Origin: Albugo candida
Lineage: Eukaryota > Oomycota > Peronosporomycetes > Albuginales
Assembly (NCBI GenBank): GCA_040437565.1
Contig: JBDOQK010000036.1
Coordinates: 186,001-250,000 of the forward strand
Length of the DNA stretch: 64,000 bases
Direction of reading: 5' to 3'
Shown here: one piece after another, positions 1 through 11,700 of the stretch
Position numbering within the stretch: position 1 is the stretch's first letter
How the letters are laid out: each line of letters starts with the position of its first letter
Notes under the pieces: generated by a model
Told to the model about the DNA's origin: nothing
Seen by the model: only the letters and a program-made list of their open reading frames with translations
The model's database searches: none
Made by a program: the position numbers and the translations under genes

Positions 1-2
1 GT

Positions 3-1697
3 GGAGAGGACCGTATATTTCGCGTTTGGGATAATTTTGGCCGTCAGCTTTTTCAAAGTCCTGTCGCCGAATATGTGATAACATCTCTCGCGTGGTGTCC
101 AAATGGAGAAACATTTGCTGTGGGCTCGTACGATATGCTTCGACTATGTGATAAAACGGGATGGTCCTATTCACGTGAAAGACCTCGCTCTGGATCGCTT
201 ATGGATATCGCGTGGGCTTCCGACAGCACGCAGTTGATAGCTGCAGGTGGAAATGGAGCTACCGTGTTTGCACAGATTACGGACCGTATTCTGACGTGGA
301 ACAAACTTGAGGTCAAATTGATCGATCCGCGTAAAATCCACGTGCATGATGTCATGAACGAGACCTTGGAAGAGATTGATTTCGCTCGAGATCGTGTCAT
401 TGAGATGTCTGTGGGGTATGGCTTCATGGTCGTCTGCACCGCGACCCAATGCTTCATCTATAGCTCATCGAATTGGAACACTCCCCACATATTTGATCTC
501 CGGGCGACTGTCAATTTGATTGTACAAAGTCAGCAACATTACCTCACAGTTGACAATTTCAATGGCATACAAGTGTACTCATACGAAGGAAAGCAAATTT
601 GCTCTCCAAAGTTTCCAGGAATGCATCCAGAATTCCTCAACAAACTGACAATCTCTTTGGCCACGGAAACATTGGCTATCCTGGATCATTCCGATCGTAA
701 AACGATTCGGACGTTTGATATCACAACAGGCAAACCTCTTCCGATCGTATTGTCTCATGCTCTGGAGATCTCCGAGCTGTCTCTATCGAGTTTTGGTCTT
801 ATGGAAGATCGAAGACTTTGCTTTATCGATCGTAATCGAGATTTGTATATCTCACGCATCATGCAGAAAGGTTCTGTCAAGCTCCATGGTCAAGTAGATA
901 CCGCAGCCTGGAATGACTCATCCGAGATATTAGTTGCCATCGCTGATAGTAAATTGGTGACTTGGCTGTATGCCAATATGGTTTTTGTGGATCGAACTCT
1001 TCTCACAGAAGTGATGGAACTGCAAGATGGGAGTAATTTCTCAAAGCTTCCCGCAATCACAAGCTTTACCGGATCCAATATCACCGTTAGGCGAGCGGAT
1101 GGAACGTCCATAGCAGCTACTATTGCTCCGTATCCCATCATGCTGTACGAATTCACAACGAGCCGCGACTGGGATAAAGCAGTTCGTTTCTGCCGATACG
1201 TTAAAAGCAAAAGTCTGTGGACTTGTCTTGCTGGAATCGCCTTGAATCAGCGTCATTTGGATACGGCTGAAATCGCTCTCGCTGCAATCGAATGCATCGA
1301 CAAACTCTATTTTATCTTGCACGTGAAGAATATGGTCTCCGATGAGCGCAGAAACGCAGAATTGGCTTTGTATTCCGGTGACATCGAAGATGCAGAAGCA
1401 ATCCTACTGCAAGCTCATCCGAAACCGTTAATATATCGTGCCATCAAACTGAATCTTCGGCTTTTTCGCTGGAATCGTGCTTTAGAGCTTGCTGTTCGGT
1501 ATACAACAGATGCAGGCACACATGTCGATACGGTCTTGGCGTATCGTGGACGCTTTCTAGCGGCCAACGGACTACAAGAGACCGATAAAAACTTTTTGCA
1601 ATACGCGGATCAAGTGCAATTGGACTGGGAGACCATCGCAAAAAAGAAGGCTTTGGAGCGAGAACGAGAGCAGCAGAGTGCATCAAAGTCTCACTAG
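3..1697 (+). CDS. IFT80: Intraflagellar transport protein 80 (IFT80), 3' part
   Basis: Open from the window edge and truncated at the 5' end; 564 residues are visible. It is a subunit of the IFT-B train that carries cargo along the flagellar axoneme. The start matches the end of the N-terminal WD40 propeller (GEDRIFRVWD, then LRLCDKTGWSY), followed by the second propeller with family blocks such as NWNTPIIFDL-like NWNTPHIFDL, SYEGKQICSPKFPGM and FIDRNRDL. The C-terminal helical repeats contain AVRFCRYVKSKSLW and AYRGRFL and end in a basic tail. No intron is needed over 1.7 kb. An axonemal gene implies flagellated zoospores. It is tail-to-tail with the next gene, 58 bp apart. Identification rests on recalled family similarity and is strong over the whole length. 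Confidence 0.93.
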   Translation, partial: GEDRIFRVWDNFGRQLFQSPVAEYVITSLAWCPNGETFAVGSYDMLRLCDKTGWSYSRERPRSGSLMDIAWASDSTQLIAAGGNGATVFAQITDRILTWNKLEVKLIDPRKIHVHDVMNETLEEIDFARDRVIEMSVGYGFMVVCTATQCFIYSSSNWNTPHIFDLRATVNLIVQSQQHYLTVDNFNGIQVYSYEGKQICSPKFPGMHPEFLNKLTISLATETLAILDHSDRKTIRTFDITTGKPLPIVLSHALEISELSLSSFGLMEDRRLCFIDRNRDLYISRIMQKGSVKLHGQVDTAAWNDSSEILVAIADSKLVTWLYANMVFVDRTLLTEVMELQDGSNFSKLPAITSFTGSNITVRRADGTSIAATIAPYPIMLYEFTTSRDWDKAVRFCRYVKSKSLWTCLAGIALNQRHLDTAEIALAAIECIDKLYFILHVKNMVSDERRNAELALYSGDIEDAEAILLQAHPKPLIYRAIKLNLRLFRWNRALELAVRYTTDAGTHVDTVLAYRGRFLAANGLQETDKNFLQYADQVQLDWETIAKKKALEREREQQSASKSH

Positions 1698-1755
1698 TAA
1701 GAAAATAGAGAGATTCTATTGCGTACAGCTCATTTACTTTGTTCAATCACCATAT

Positions 1756-3078
1756 TTACATCCGTCTGAGCGTCTCAGAGCCCACAAAACTCGATGCTGT
1801 CCCCGAGATCACTTCCAGCGGATATATTGGCTGACCAGCAGCGACGTATGAGAAATAAATTGTTGGCTCGGGACCTCGTAATGGCAGGTTTTGAACTTCA
1901 TCAGCCTGCACCCAAGTCGCTCCAACACTCTCATAATCTGGAATCGACTTTGGCAATTGATCCGAATCTACAGGCTCTGCATAGAACACAAACCGCATAC
2001 GAACGTATTGGCCTCCACCACGGTCTCGCTTGGGGTTATACTCCATTTTCAGTAGTCCAGTAATCCGAATATCTATGCCCGCCTCTTCTTTTGTTTCGCG
2101 AATGGCGGCTTCCATGGGCTTTTCACCACCGTCAATACGTCCACCAGGTAGCCAGTATCCCGAATTTGCAAACTCTTGAACCAGCAAAAATCGATTATAT
2201 TTTCGATTGTGACAAACTACCAGCGCGAACGAGTACAGCACACTATCCCGTGCATCAAACTCGCTGACGGATTCGCCACGTCCAGGAGGACCATGAGCAT
2301 TATGCAGGTGAACCTGGAATGGGCCCCGAGGGGATTGACCACAGATCGGACACAGCATCTTCTCTTGATTAGGCTCATTGATATGATATAAAGGGCAATG
2401 CCGCCAAAGCTGATCTTCATTGAATCCTGCTTTGTCACAGAATGGACAGCGATAGAGATTTTGTCGACGTCTATTCGATCGCCCATGATGATCCCTGCTC
2501 ACACAATCTTGTTTATAATCATTGTTGTGCTCGTCTGGATAAATCTGATTGCGATTATTTGTATCGTGCTTATTCGTGGCATCCTTTGGTCCTTGTCCAC
2601 CGGCTGCAACAAATCGCATCACTTTGTGAATATCCTCCAAAGAATTTGTGACCATCGATACTCCATACTGAAAGCACATATATCTTCCCATTGCATCTTC
2701 GACCAGCTGTGCGCTCATAGCACAAACAAAGATTTGGCGACTTATCGTACGAATTAGCTTAAGTATTGAAATTATGGAATATGTTTGCAATCCACTCGCT
2801 CGGAAGAGAACAGCGTCAAAAGGCACATGTTCTAACCTCAATTGAGGAGGTACAGATGGTTCAAAAGGGTTTATGTAGGAAACGCTGCCGGGTGAATTGG
2901 ATTGAGACTGAGGAGCGATTAGTCTTTTAAGTATCTCAGTCTCGTCCAGCACAGCCACTTGAGCCGTAAATCCATTCGCACTGAAAGTTTGTACGCACGC
3001 ATTGTCTAACGAATCCAATGGGACATCGTGACTTGATACATTTCGGATAAATAAACCCCGCTTCATGAGTGTGTGCAT
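1756..3078 (-). CDS. C2H2 zinc-finger / Nudix hydrolase fusion protein
   Basis: Single exon, about 440 residues from the ATG at 3078; a second ATG lies 4 codons in. The C-terminal third is a Nudix hydrolase. The Nudix box (about residues 311-333) fits GX5EX7REUXEEXGU exactly: GRIDGGE, then RETKEEAGI. This predicts Mg-dependent cleavage of a nucleoside-diphosphate-linked substrate, which cannot be named. Residues about 209-270 hold two Cys2His2-type finger motifs (CPFCDKAGF with paired His, and CPICGQSP with HLHNAH). The N-terminal 170 residues have alternating hydrophobic strands but no recognised domain. All Nudix glutamates are present, so activity is expected. The zinc fingers suggest RNA, DNA or protein binding; that is inference. 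Confidence 0.85.
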   Translation of the reverse strand: MHTLMKRGLFIRNVSSHDVPLDSLDNACVQTFSANGFTAQVAVLDETEILKRLIAPQSQSNSPGSVSYINPFEPSVPPQLRLEHVPFDAVLFRASGLQTYSIISILKLIRTISRQIFVCAMSAQLVEDAMGRYMCFQYGVSMVTNSLEDIHKVMRFVAAGGQGPKDATNKHDTNNRNQIYPDEHNNDYKQDCVSRDHHGRSNRRRQNLYRCPFCDKAGFNEDQLWRHCPLYHINEPNQEKMLCPICGQSPRGPFQVHLHNAHGPPGRGESVSEFDARDSVLYSFALVVCHNRKYNRFLLVQEFANSGYWLPGGRIDGGEKPMEAAIRETKEEAGIDIRITGLLKMEYNPKRDRGGGQYVRMRFVFYAEPVDSDQLPKSIPDYESVGATWVQADEVQNLPLRGPEPTIYFSYVAAGQPIYPLEVISGTASSFVGSETLRRM

Positions 3079-3093
3079 GCAGAAAGTATGCAA

Positions 3094-4128
3094 CTACGGG
3101 GGGTAGACATTATCATGATCATTACGTGAGCAAAAGAATGCAAGTTTGTTAGAAAATAAGACTGTACGCAACACGAGACGAAAGACGGATAAACAGTTGC
3201 AAGTGGCCTAGATATAAAGAATGGAGGGAGAGAAAGATGATAATAATTGCGCAACCTTTTCAGGCTCAAGTGTTTACCCTCTTTTTGCGCCAGACTGCAG
3301 AATGCTGATAAGGTCTACTGGTGTGGTACACCAAATCGGGCCTGTATGGATGACACCATTGAAATTTACGTCAATTACATCGCTGCAGATTAGCTGAGAG
3401 ATTGGGAGTGTTTAGATGCGGCAAACTCTTTGTCGTCATGAATTACCTAGACGATTAGGACGTGCGGCTTTGTGTTCTATTTCCGTGAGCGTTGTAGTCT
3501 TTCATTTATGCGTACAAGTCGATCAAGTTCAGAATATTATAGAAGTTGTGAAGCAATAATGAGAGAAGTTCTCTTTAGAAAGGCTTGAGTCAAGAAGAGC
3601 AATGTAAATCAATTAGTGCACAAATGTTAGCTACAAGTCCGACAAGTATTCACAAATTCTCGTCTGGCTTGTACTCTTGGATGCATAATGCGCTTGTCAA
3701 ACTGACAAACTTGAAAAGAAGCGAGGCAAGACTTGTCCATACGCGTAATTAATTATTTCGTATGATACGAGTACATGGAACTCTGCAATATCCACGATAG
3801 ATTCAAGCCCTAACTTACATTTAGGATAGAGTATTGAGTTTAGCATAGTTAGCACTTAATGATTGATATACCCTCAAAATCATTTATTAACCATATGGAA
3901 AGCTTATAGCATGAATTAGCACATTGTGGTTGCTGTAAGCGCGTTTCTTGATCATAGCGTAGCTTTCCGTTCCGCCCATACACAGACAACCCATGCACTT
4001 TAGGTCGATGTTACCCGTACGTTGCACCAATTGATGGCTCTACAAACAAGCTACACCAAATAAATACCGGTTTCTCGTGATTGATCGGCAAGAAGACTCC
4101 CAATTCGATCAAGTGAAAATCATTCAAA
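3094..4128. other. Intergenic, no gene seen
   Basis: About 1 kb, AT-rich, between the divergent Nudix and SmB genes. No reading frame of useful length or known RNA is visible. It must contain both promoters. Confidence 0.6.
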
Positions 4129-5090
4129 ATGGTACGCTCATGTGACAATTGCCTTAATGAACATAGACAAATCGCTTTTCTACTAGGTGATGAGCAAAAG
4201 TAGCAAGATGTTGAATTATATCAACTACCGGATGAAGGTTACTTTGCAGGATTCCCGGGCTTTGGTCGGCTATTTTATGGCATTCGATAAGCACATGAAT
4301 ATTGTATTGGGTGATTGTGAAGAATTTCGAACATTAAAGTCAAAAATTAAAACCAATGTATCGGAAGAGCGAGTAGAGAAGCGATATTTAGGATTAGTAT
4401 TACTGCGCGGTGAGAGTGTTGTCTCCCTGACAGTAGACGGCCCTCCTCTTGCCCCAGAGAAAGAGACTATTGGACCTAATGGGCCGGGTATTGCTCGTGC
4501 AGCAGGTCGTGGATTGCCAGCTGCTCCATTGGGTGCGCCACCGCTAGGATTAGTAGCTCCCATGCGTGGTATTGGAGGCCCTGCCCCTGGAGTCTTACAA
4601 TCGGGTCACGGTAAGATCAAGCCCAAATCACATGATGCTGGTAGACAGGATCTGGCCAAGTGATTACACGAACAGATAAGCAATGAGTGCCCGGGAGATG
4701 AGACTTTCAGTCTCATATCTTCCGAACTCAAATGAGCTCGTACTTGGGTACAAGTCAATCACCGTCTTACTACGACCGATCTTAGTATGATGGCAATCAC
4801 GATCTTGATCTTGAAGCAAAACCAGCAAATTGTTGATCTAATGTGCTTTTTGTATTGTAGTGGCTGCTTACGCTCAACCGCAATCTTACGGTCGGGGACG
4901 TGGGATTCCAGGAGCTCCAATGCCAGGGATGCCACCACGTCCAATGCCAGGCATGCCAACAATTGGTGCTCCTGGATATCCTCATGGAATGGCACCTCCG
5001 CCTGGCGGTCTACCTCCGGGAATGGGAGGCCAAGTACCTCCTCAAGCAATGCGTGGAGCCCCAATGATGCGACCTCCACCCGGTCAATAA
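4129..5090 (+). CDS. SNRPB: Small nuclear ribonucleoprotein SmB/B'
   Basis: Core Sm-ring protein of spliceosomal snRNPs. Exons 4129-4131, 4187-4610 and 4861-5090 join in phase to 218 residues. The start codon alone forms exon 1: ATG, a 55 bp gt..ag intron, then codons giving [10 protein letters not shown], which aligns with the conserved SmB N-terminus. Sm1 motif: [23 protein letters not shown]. Sm2 motif: [16 protein letters not shown]. The tail contains [11 protein letters not shown] and is then rich in Pro, Gly and Met ([13 protein letters not shown]), as in the family. Part of intron 2 and exon 3 appear again at 5363-5641 because of an unmerged contig end. Confidence 0.93.
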
Positions 5091-5813
5091 TTCGAGAGGC
5101 AAATGTAGTCGATATATCAAGTTTTACTAAAACATATTGCAAACCGAATTTAGTAACACAATAAACATTTTCTTTGCTCACTACACTGCTGCCCTCAACA
5201 TTCAAAATGACTGGCCAGCAGGGCCATTTAGCTGCATATACTCTGTTGTCGGGAGCGAGAATNNNNNNNNNNNNNNNNNNNNNNNNNNNNNNNNNNNNNN
5301 NNNNNNNNNNNNNNNNNNNNNNNNNNNNNNNNNNNNNNNNNNNNNNNNNNNNNNNNNNNNNNTGAAGCAAAACCAGCAAATTGTTGATCTAATGTGCTTT
5401 TTGTATTGTAGTGGCTGCTTACGCTCAACCGCAATCTTACGGTCGGGGACGTGGGATTCCAGGAGCTCCAATGCCAGGGATGCCACCACGTCCAATGCCA
5501 GGCATGCCAACAATTGGTGCTCCTGGATATCCTCATGGAATGGCACCTCCGCCTGGCGGTCTACCTCCGGGAATGGGAGGCCAAGTACCTCCTCAAGCAA
5601 TGCGTGGAGCCCCAATGATGCGACCTCCACCCGGTCAATAATTCGAGAGGCAAATGTAGTCGATATATCAAGTTTTACTAAAACATATTGCAAACCGAAT
5701 TTAGTAACACAATAAACATTTTCTTTGCTCACTACACTGCTGCCCTCAACATTCAAAATGACTGGCCAGCAGGGCCATTTAGCTGCATATACTCTGTTGT
5801 CGGGAGCGAGAAT
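4812..5813. repeat. Assembly gap 1 with duplicated flank
   Basis: 100 N at 5263-5362. Sequence 4812-5262 is repeated at 5363-5813 (451 bp). This is an unmerged contig overlap that duplicates SmB exon 3 and the first codons of the next gene. Confidence 0.9.
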
Positions 5814-6667
5814 TCAGGTTGTACAAGATACTCGTCGAGTGGATGGGCTTGGAGGAGAGGTCTGGCCTGGAGCGTATGTTCTATGTAGCTTTCTGGAAAG
5901 GCATAAAACAAAGTATTGCGTTTCTCGTAACGTCATTGAACTCGGTGCAGGTTGTGGACTGTGTAGTCTGTTGGCATCGGAATTAGGAGCAGAAAGAGTT
6001 CTGGCAACGGATGAGTACACAGATTTACTTTTGACGAATGTAAATATAGCAGATGCATCGGCTTTTAAAAGCGTTTCTGTCGCGACTCTTGTGTGGGGTC
6101 AATTTGAGGCCATGGAATGCTACAAAAATCAGTTTGATGTAGTACTGGGAAGTGAGTGTACGCAGCTGGGAAGACAGGCACATGCTTTACTGGTTGACAC
6201 TATAAAATTCCTGCTACGACCGTGCTCCACATCGACTGCATTACTATCAATGGATCTATGCCGGCAAACATGCCGTGGAGAATGTGATATATACAAATGC
6301 ACGGCCTCGCATTTTGTCAGTGTTGCTAAAGGCTTTGGATTTTCCGTTTTATTACATGATCCCGTACAATTGGTATCGCACCCACAGATGCAAAACGCGG
6401 TCGGGGCTTTAGGAAATTGCTTTCCCATGGACGAAGACGACTGGAGTGTTGTTATAGAACTACAGAGTCAGTGTATGATTTGCAGTGACGTCNNNNNNNN
6501 NNNNNNNNNNNNNNNNNNNNNNNNNNNNNNNNNNNNNNNNNNNNNNNNNNNNNNNNNNNNNNNNNNNNNNNNNNNNNNNNNNNNNNNNNNNNATGGACGA
6601 AGACGACTGGAGTGTTGTTATAGAACTACAGAGTCAGTGTATGATTTGCAGTGACGTCGTTAGCTGA
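5758..6667 (+). CDS. METTL21/FAM86-type protein methyltransferase
   Basis: Merged length 247 residues (5758-6492 plus the last three codons at 6659-6667; 6493-6658 is gap plus repeat). A class I SAM-dependent methyltransferase of the family-16 type that methylates lysines on proteins. Motif I is VIELGAGCGLCSLLASELGA, followed by the acidic ribose-binding end of strand 2 (VLATDEY). LVWGQ and FDVVLGSE correspond to the post-I and motif-II region; the usual Asp after LG is Ser-Glu here. The ATG at 5758 gives a normal N-terminus ending in a VWPGAYVL block (family GxxVWPSA). Its 3' end overlaps that of the opposite-strand gene. The substrate cannot be inferred. Confidence 0.75.
6427..6658. repeat. 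Assembly gap 2 with duplicated flank
   Basis: 100 N at 6493-6592. Sequence 6427-6492 is repeated at 6593-6658 (66 bp), inside the methyltransferase 3' end. Confidence 0.9.
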
Positions 6668-7262
6668 TTTTGGAATACCAAATGAAGAAAATGGATAACT
6701 GAGTATAGCACAATTCTTCACTGTATCACGTGCCAATTGATCTACAAGACAGTATGAAATACTCATGGGTGGCATCGTGTAAGGTTGCTCTGTTAATCTC
6801 AGGTTTTGGAACATAACCCGAATGCCTCGATTGAGTGTCCGACCTGGATAGCGCGCCATCAGGTTGTTTGTCGGTAGTATCAATCTCCTCAATTGGCTTA
6901 TAGAGAGTGGGTACTCCTTGTCCGTGTAGCGTAAAAGGCACAAAAATGCAACATAATTTCTGTTGTTCAACCAGGACTGAAGCAAGATTGCNNNNNNNNN
7001 NNNNNNNNNNNNNNNNNNNNNNNNNNNNNNNNNNNNNNNNNNNNNNNNNNNNNNNNNNNNNNNNNNNNNNNNNNNNNNNNNNNNNNNNNNNTATCAATCT
7101 CCTCAATTGGCTTATAGAGAGTGGGTACTCCTTGTCCGTGTAGCGTAAAAGGCACAAAAATGCAACATAATTTCTGTTGTTCAACCAGGACTGAAGCAAG
7201 ATTGCAAAATGCAGAGATCTGATTATAGATGGTATTGGACTCCTGAGCGAGTAGCCCTGCAT
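6626..7262 (-). CDS. SAC3/GANP-like protein, C-terminal part (5' exons unresolved)
   Basis: After merging around the gap, one frame of about 140 residues runs from the ATG at 7262 to a stop at 6626. The stretch IIRSLHFAILLQSWLNNRNYVAFLCLLR resembles the SAC3/GANP helical region (residues just before NYVRFFRLL in that family). LNRGIRVM, QPYTMPP and a following helix resemble its winged-helix start. The frame is open upstream to a TAG at about 7280, where cctag could be a splice acceptor, so the true gene probably extends upstream; I could not define those exons. The last 42 bp overlap the methyltransferase tail-to-tail. If the assignment is right it is an mRNA-export or THP3-like protein; an unrelated helical protein is possible. 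Confidence 0.35.
6878..7205. repeat. Assembly gap 3 with duplicated flank
   Basis: 100 N at 6992-7091. Sequence 6878-6991 is repeated at 7092-7205 (114 bp). Confidence 0.9.
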
Positions 7263-8715
7263 AATAGATGCGTTATCAGTCTAGGATACGGCACATTACG
7301 TGGGTAATTCTCCCCAAAAGATAAGTTCATTAGCGCCTTCATCGATACCATCGAATGATTCATTGAAGTATACTTCAGCATGTCGTATTAGCAAAAAAAT
7401 GCTATGGTAAACACACAATATGATGACTGTAGTCTCTGCTGCTTCGACTCTTTTATCTTGGGGAACGCTTCTCTGTTGATGCTTTTTGGATGGAAAATCG
7501 GCCTGACGAAGAATGTTTCAGCGGGACCATTCGAAACGACATATGCGGTCATGAAATAATTGTTAGACCATGAAAAGCGCGAGTGAATACAAAACTGCTA
7601 AAAGCAGCGGACTTTGCATGAAACGATCATGTTGAGTGGTAGCTGAGAGGTGATGTATACTCACTTGAATTCCGATCGCTGGGTGGTGATTAACTTAGCA
7701 ATAACACGATCCAGTCCTCAGACGTAGACTAATATGCGATAGTATAAGAAGAGTATCATGTGGTATAGTCACGTGCGTGTCTTTACGCTACTCCCCACTT
7801 CGGCTCTCGATCATTCCATGCAATAGCCTCCAAGTCAAACGAGTGAATGAGCGCACAGGTATAAACTTACTTTTTCACGTTTCATTGATCTCTAAAATCT
7901 GACACAAAGACGGTAAAATTTGAGAGCGCATTACAGGACAAGATTACGGAGTAGAAATCACAAAATGCGATTCCTACGGAGTCGTTCATGAGATAACCTA
8001 CAGATACGAGATGCCAGTCAGTTTCCAAGACAAGAAAAAAAGCCTTACCAAATGTAATAAAGCATATACGTGCTGTATACTAACAGGCAGGAAGACGACA
8101 AACTTCTTGGAAGTGCTCTGCTCTAATCAGACCTCTATACCTTCATAATCATAAAGTATAGTATAGTGAATCATACCGAGCCAATAGAAGCTATAAGTCG
8201 ACCATCATTTGTAATTGGTACCATAAACGACATAATCGATCGAAACGNNNNNNNNNNNNNNNNNNNNNNNNNNNNNNNNNNNNNNNNNNNNNNNNNNNNN
8301 NNNNNNNNNNNNNNNNNNNNNNNNNNNNNNNNNNNNNNNNNNNNNNNACCATAAACGACATAATCGATCGAAACGAATTAAAAAGATAATAATTCTATCG
8401 CTCGATTCAATTGTTGTGGATATTAAACAATATCATTGTGGTCACAACGCTCAGTATATTTTCATTATCAGCCACATTTATCAAGTATCACCACGACGAC
8501 ACTGCAACCTGCTGCGTATCAATAATAAGATCATAATTGTAATCTCGATCACACGCACAAACTCTGTCGAGAAAACGATTATAAAAGCTCATTGAAAAAG
8601 CATTTAATCTGCTTTTTTCGAGTCGTTGCTCGCTTTACTTATTCTGTGCATATATACGTTTTTGTGTGCGTTTTGTGGTATCCTCATCGCTATTACGACG
8701 TCCAAACAGCTTTCC
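7263..8715. other. Intergenic, no confident gene; contains gap 4
   Basis: A 65-codon open frame without ATG lies on the minus strand at about 7293-7490. It includes a hydrophobic run and ends FNESFDG..ANELIFWGELPT. It may be an exon of the SAC3-like gene or a relic. Gap 4 is 100 N at 8248-8347, flanked by a 28 bp repeat (8220-8247 and 8348-8375). The rest is AT-rich without ORFs. Confidence 0.4.
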
Positions 8716-11700
8716 ATGCCGAGTCCGCATTCCCCAATGCCTCTTACTGCTTCTGATACTTTGGAATCGCCAGCAAGAACGACAATGGTACTCAGTACGG
8801 AACAGGATCAGCATTCCAGCAGTCTGGTAAGAGTATCTCAACGATTATTGGCAGTACATTAACGCTGTTGATATCTGATCATTAGTCACCGCAGTCGACT
8901 GATGTGAAAAATGCTGTTGATCCTGCTTCTCTCGGTAGATCAACAGCGGTGCATTCAGCCGGATCTAGTACAGGAGAGTCGATGGATAACACGGGAGCTG
9001 GTGGTGGAGCAGACAAGTTTCAAAATTCTAATGCTGAGGCTATCAGTCGTACCATGACGGACGCAAGTATGCCAAAAGAGGAGAAAGAAAGGACAATGAG
9101 TGTCAATGCTGATGCAGCGGTGGAGAATGGGCTAGAATGGAGGGATAAGGTGGAAGATCGCAGTGCACGCCAACACATTGCACGGATTATGTGCGTATTC
9201 CGAATCGTATGCCTTGTCTTTGAATTCCCGACTGCTTTTTGTGACTTCGGTCTCTGTTTTTCCATCATTTTGTGATAGACTGACGCTGATCGTCAAGAGC
9301 GCAAATCGTCCAACTGCGATGAATTACAATCCTCGGGAAATCGCACGACGACTCGAGCATAATCTATACATGACAGCTCTGTCGAAGGAAGAGTATGGCA
9401 ACGTGCATACGCTCAAAGCTCGATTACAACAAGCGCTGGATCAATCTAGGCGACGGCAATTGCTATATCAGCAACAAAACCCAGGTTATAGCAGTACACA
9501 GCAGATCAATCAGCAACGAACACAGGTACAAGCGCGTTCTTTCAGCCTTGAAGGACAAGAAAGGCTGCACACTCCACAAAAATTGCCTGTATCTCAGTAT
9601 CCGCAACCAATTAGCCAAACTGCTCCAAGGTATCATCAGAATGTTCCATTCAGCAGCCCAGCGGTCTCACTGAGCGGTCCAAGGTCCGTCTCTATGGACT
9701 CATCGCCAATGATAAAATCGGAACGATCAGCTGTGTACGGTAACTCGATCTTGGATGAACTAGATCGAGAAGCCGATGAAATGGCGAACGGGACTAGCGA
9801 TGAACCGATTGCGATGCCGGAATCCGAGATGCAGGCAATCAACGGCTCAAAAAGCATCTTTATGAGTGGATTAAACGCTGGATCCCCATCTCTTACAGCA
9901 GTGCCAGAATTAGAAGCCGCTCACTCTATGAATTCGGTACCATTTACCACAGCTCCAATGAGCCTACCTACAGAGATCAGTGGACCATCCAATACCACTG
10001 GAAATCCGACTGCGTCCATATCAACGAATGCGACTACTATCGGGTCAACTATGTATCAGGGGATGAATCTCACCGATGCACAAATGCAGCAGATACAACA
10101 GCTTCAGCAATTCCAACAGCTTCGACGCATGCAACAATTACAGCAAATGCAGCGTCAGCAACACGTTACTGGTTCAGCGATGCCACAACAATCGAAAATA
10201 TCCAAACCACCTGCATCCACTGAAGGCGTATCAACGATCCCGATCACTTCAGGCTCGCTACTTGCGTCCAAACGAGTGGAAGAGAGTCCAAATGCTGCTA
10301 CTTACACTACAAATGCTTCCGTGCCACCCACTATTCCTTTAAATCAAGCAGCTATTGCTCAGAAACGAGAGGAACTCAAGAGAAGGCTGGTACAACTCAA
10401 ACATGCTCGCACGTGTACTAATGCGGAATGCGCAGTCGACTACTGTGGTCGAGTGAAGGTGCTTCTAGCACATGTGTCGCGATGCACAGAACCGGCATGC
10501 ATCACAATCGGCTGCAAATCCACACGACAATTGCTATCTCATTTTCGAAAATGTAGGAACATGCAATGTGAAGTCTGCAGCGCTATTCGACCCCCAATGA
10601 ATGAACAAGAACAACGGCTTGTACTTCGCCGTCAACAAGAACGGCTGTGCATGTTGCGTCATGTCAGCACATGTGCTGAGGCGACTTGTACCCTTCCCTA
10701 TTGTGCAAGCATGAAGAACCTGTGGAAGCACATCTGTCAATGCCACCAGCGCCAGTGTCGAACGGATCATTGTATTTCTTCCCGGTATGTTCTCTCGCAC
10801 TTTAAACAGTGCAACAAAGTTGTCTGTGAAGTCTGCGGACCCGTTCGACGTGCGATCAAAATTGTGGATCTGTGCAAACGCAACGCCGCACAATTACAAA
10901 CGGCCATTGCTCAAAGCCCAGAAACTATACGCAGTTTGATCCGAATTATGAATACAGTCTCATTCAACGCAAATGAAGGATTGAATGATCTCGATGAAGA
11001 CGCGGGCGCTAGAGCTGCAGGTGCGACCACAAGTCCGGATATCTCAATGAAGGCATCTTATGCTCAAATGGGAGTCGATACAAAGGAGGAAAAAATGACA
11101 CTGTCATCTGAGGCTGTCGAGAGTTCTGGTGAAATCACAGCCAAACGCAAACCATTACGTTTGCAGACAGAAAAGGAGAAAAAAAAGAGAAGAAAGGAGC
11201 AAGCAAAAATTGCCAAGGCTCGAACACTAGCAAGAGCTCAAGCCAATGTCCCCGGTACGAACGGCAATCGGGGTACGTCTTTTGAAGCGGGAGTATCGGA
11301 ATTAAGTACCAGACTTGCTCTCGCACGCACTGGAACAACAGCTTCAAGTGGCTTGGTCGTTCGAGGAATGCCTTCTGCACTGCGGACCGACCAACTTGTA
11401 ACACAACAAGATATTTCTTTTCTGGACTCTATGACAGCTGAGCAGCTGGATGAGCACATACGATCACTACGGTTCAATTTCTGTGGTTACATCTCGCTGA
11501 CCGAATTGAAAAATCGTCTCATGCCATTGCTCTCAAAGCTGATGGAAAGTGAGCATGGCTGGGCGTTCAACAGCCCTGTGGACCCCGTACAATGGAACAT
11601 CCCGGATTATTTTGATATCATAAAATGTCCAATGGATTTAGGAGCGATCAAGAAACGATTGGAAAACGAGCATTACAACAGTGTGGACGCATTTGCCGCA

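Noticed and set aside
5411-5641. Second copy of the SmB Pro/Gly/Met-rich exon
   Set aside because: Exact copy across a 100 N gap together with flanking intron; assembly overlap, not an exon duplication.
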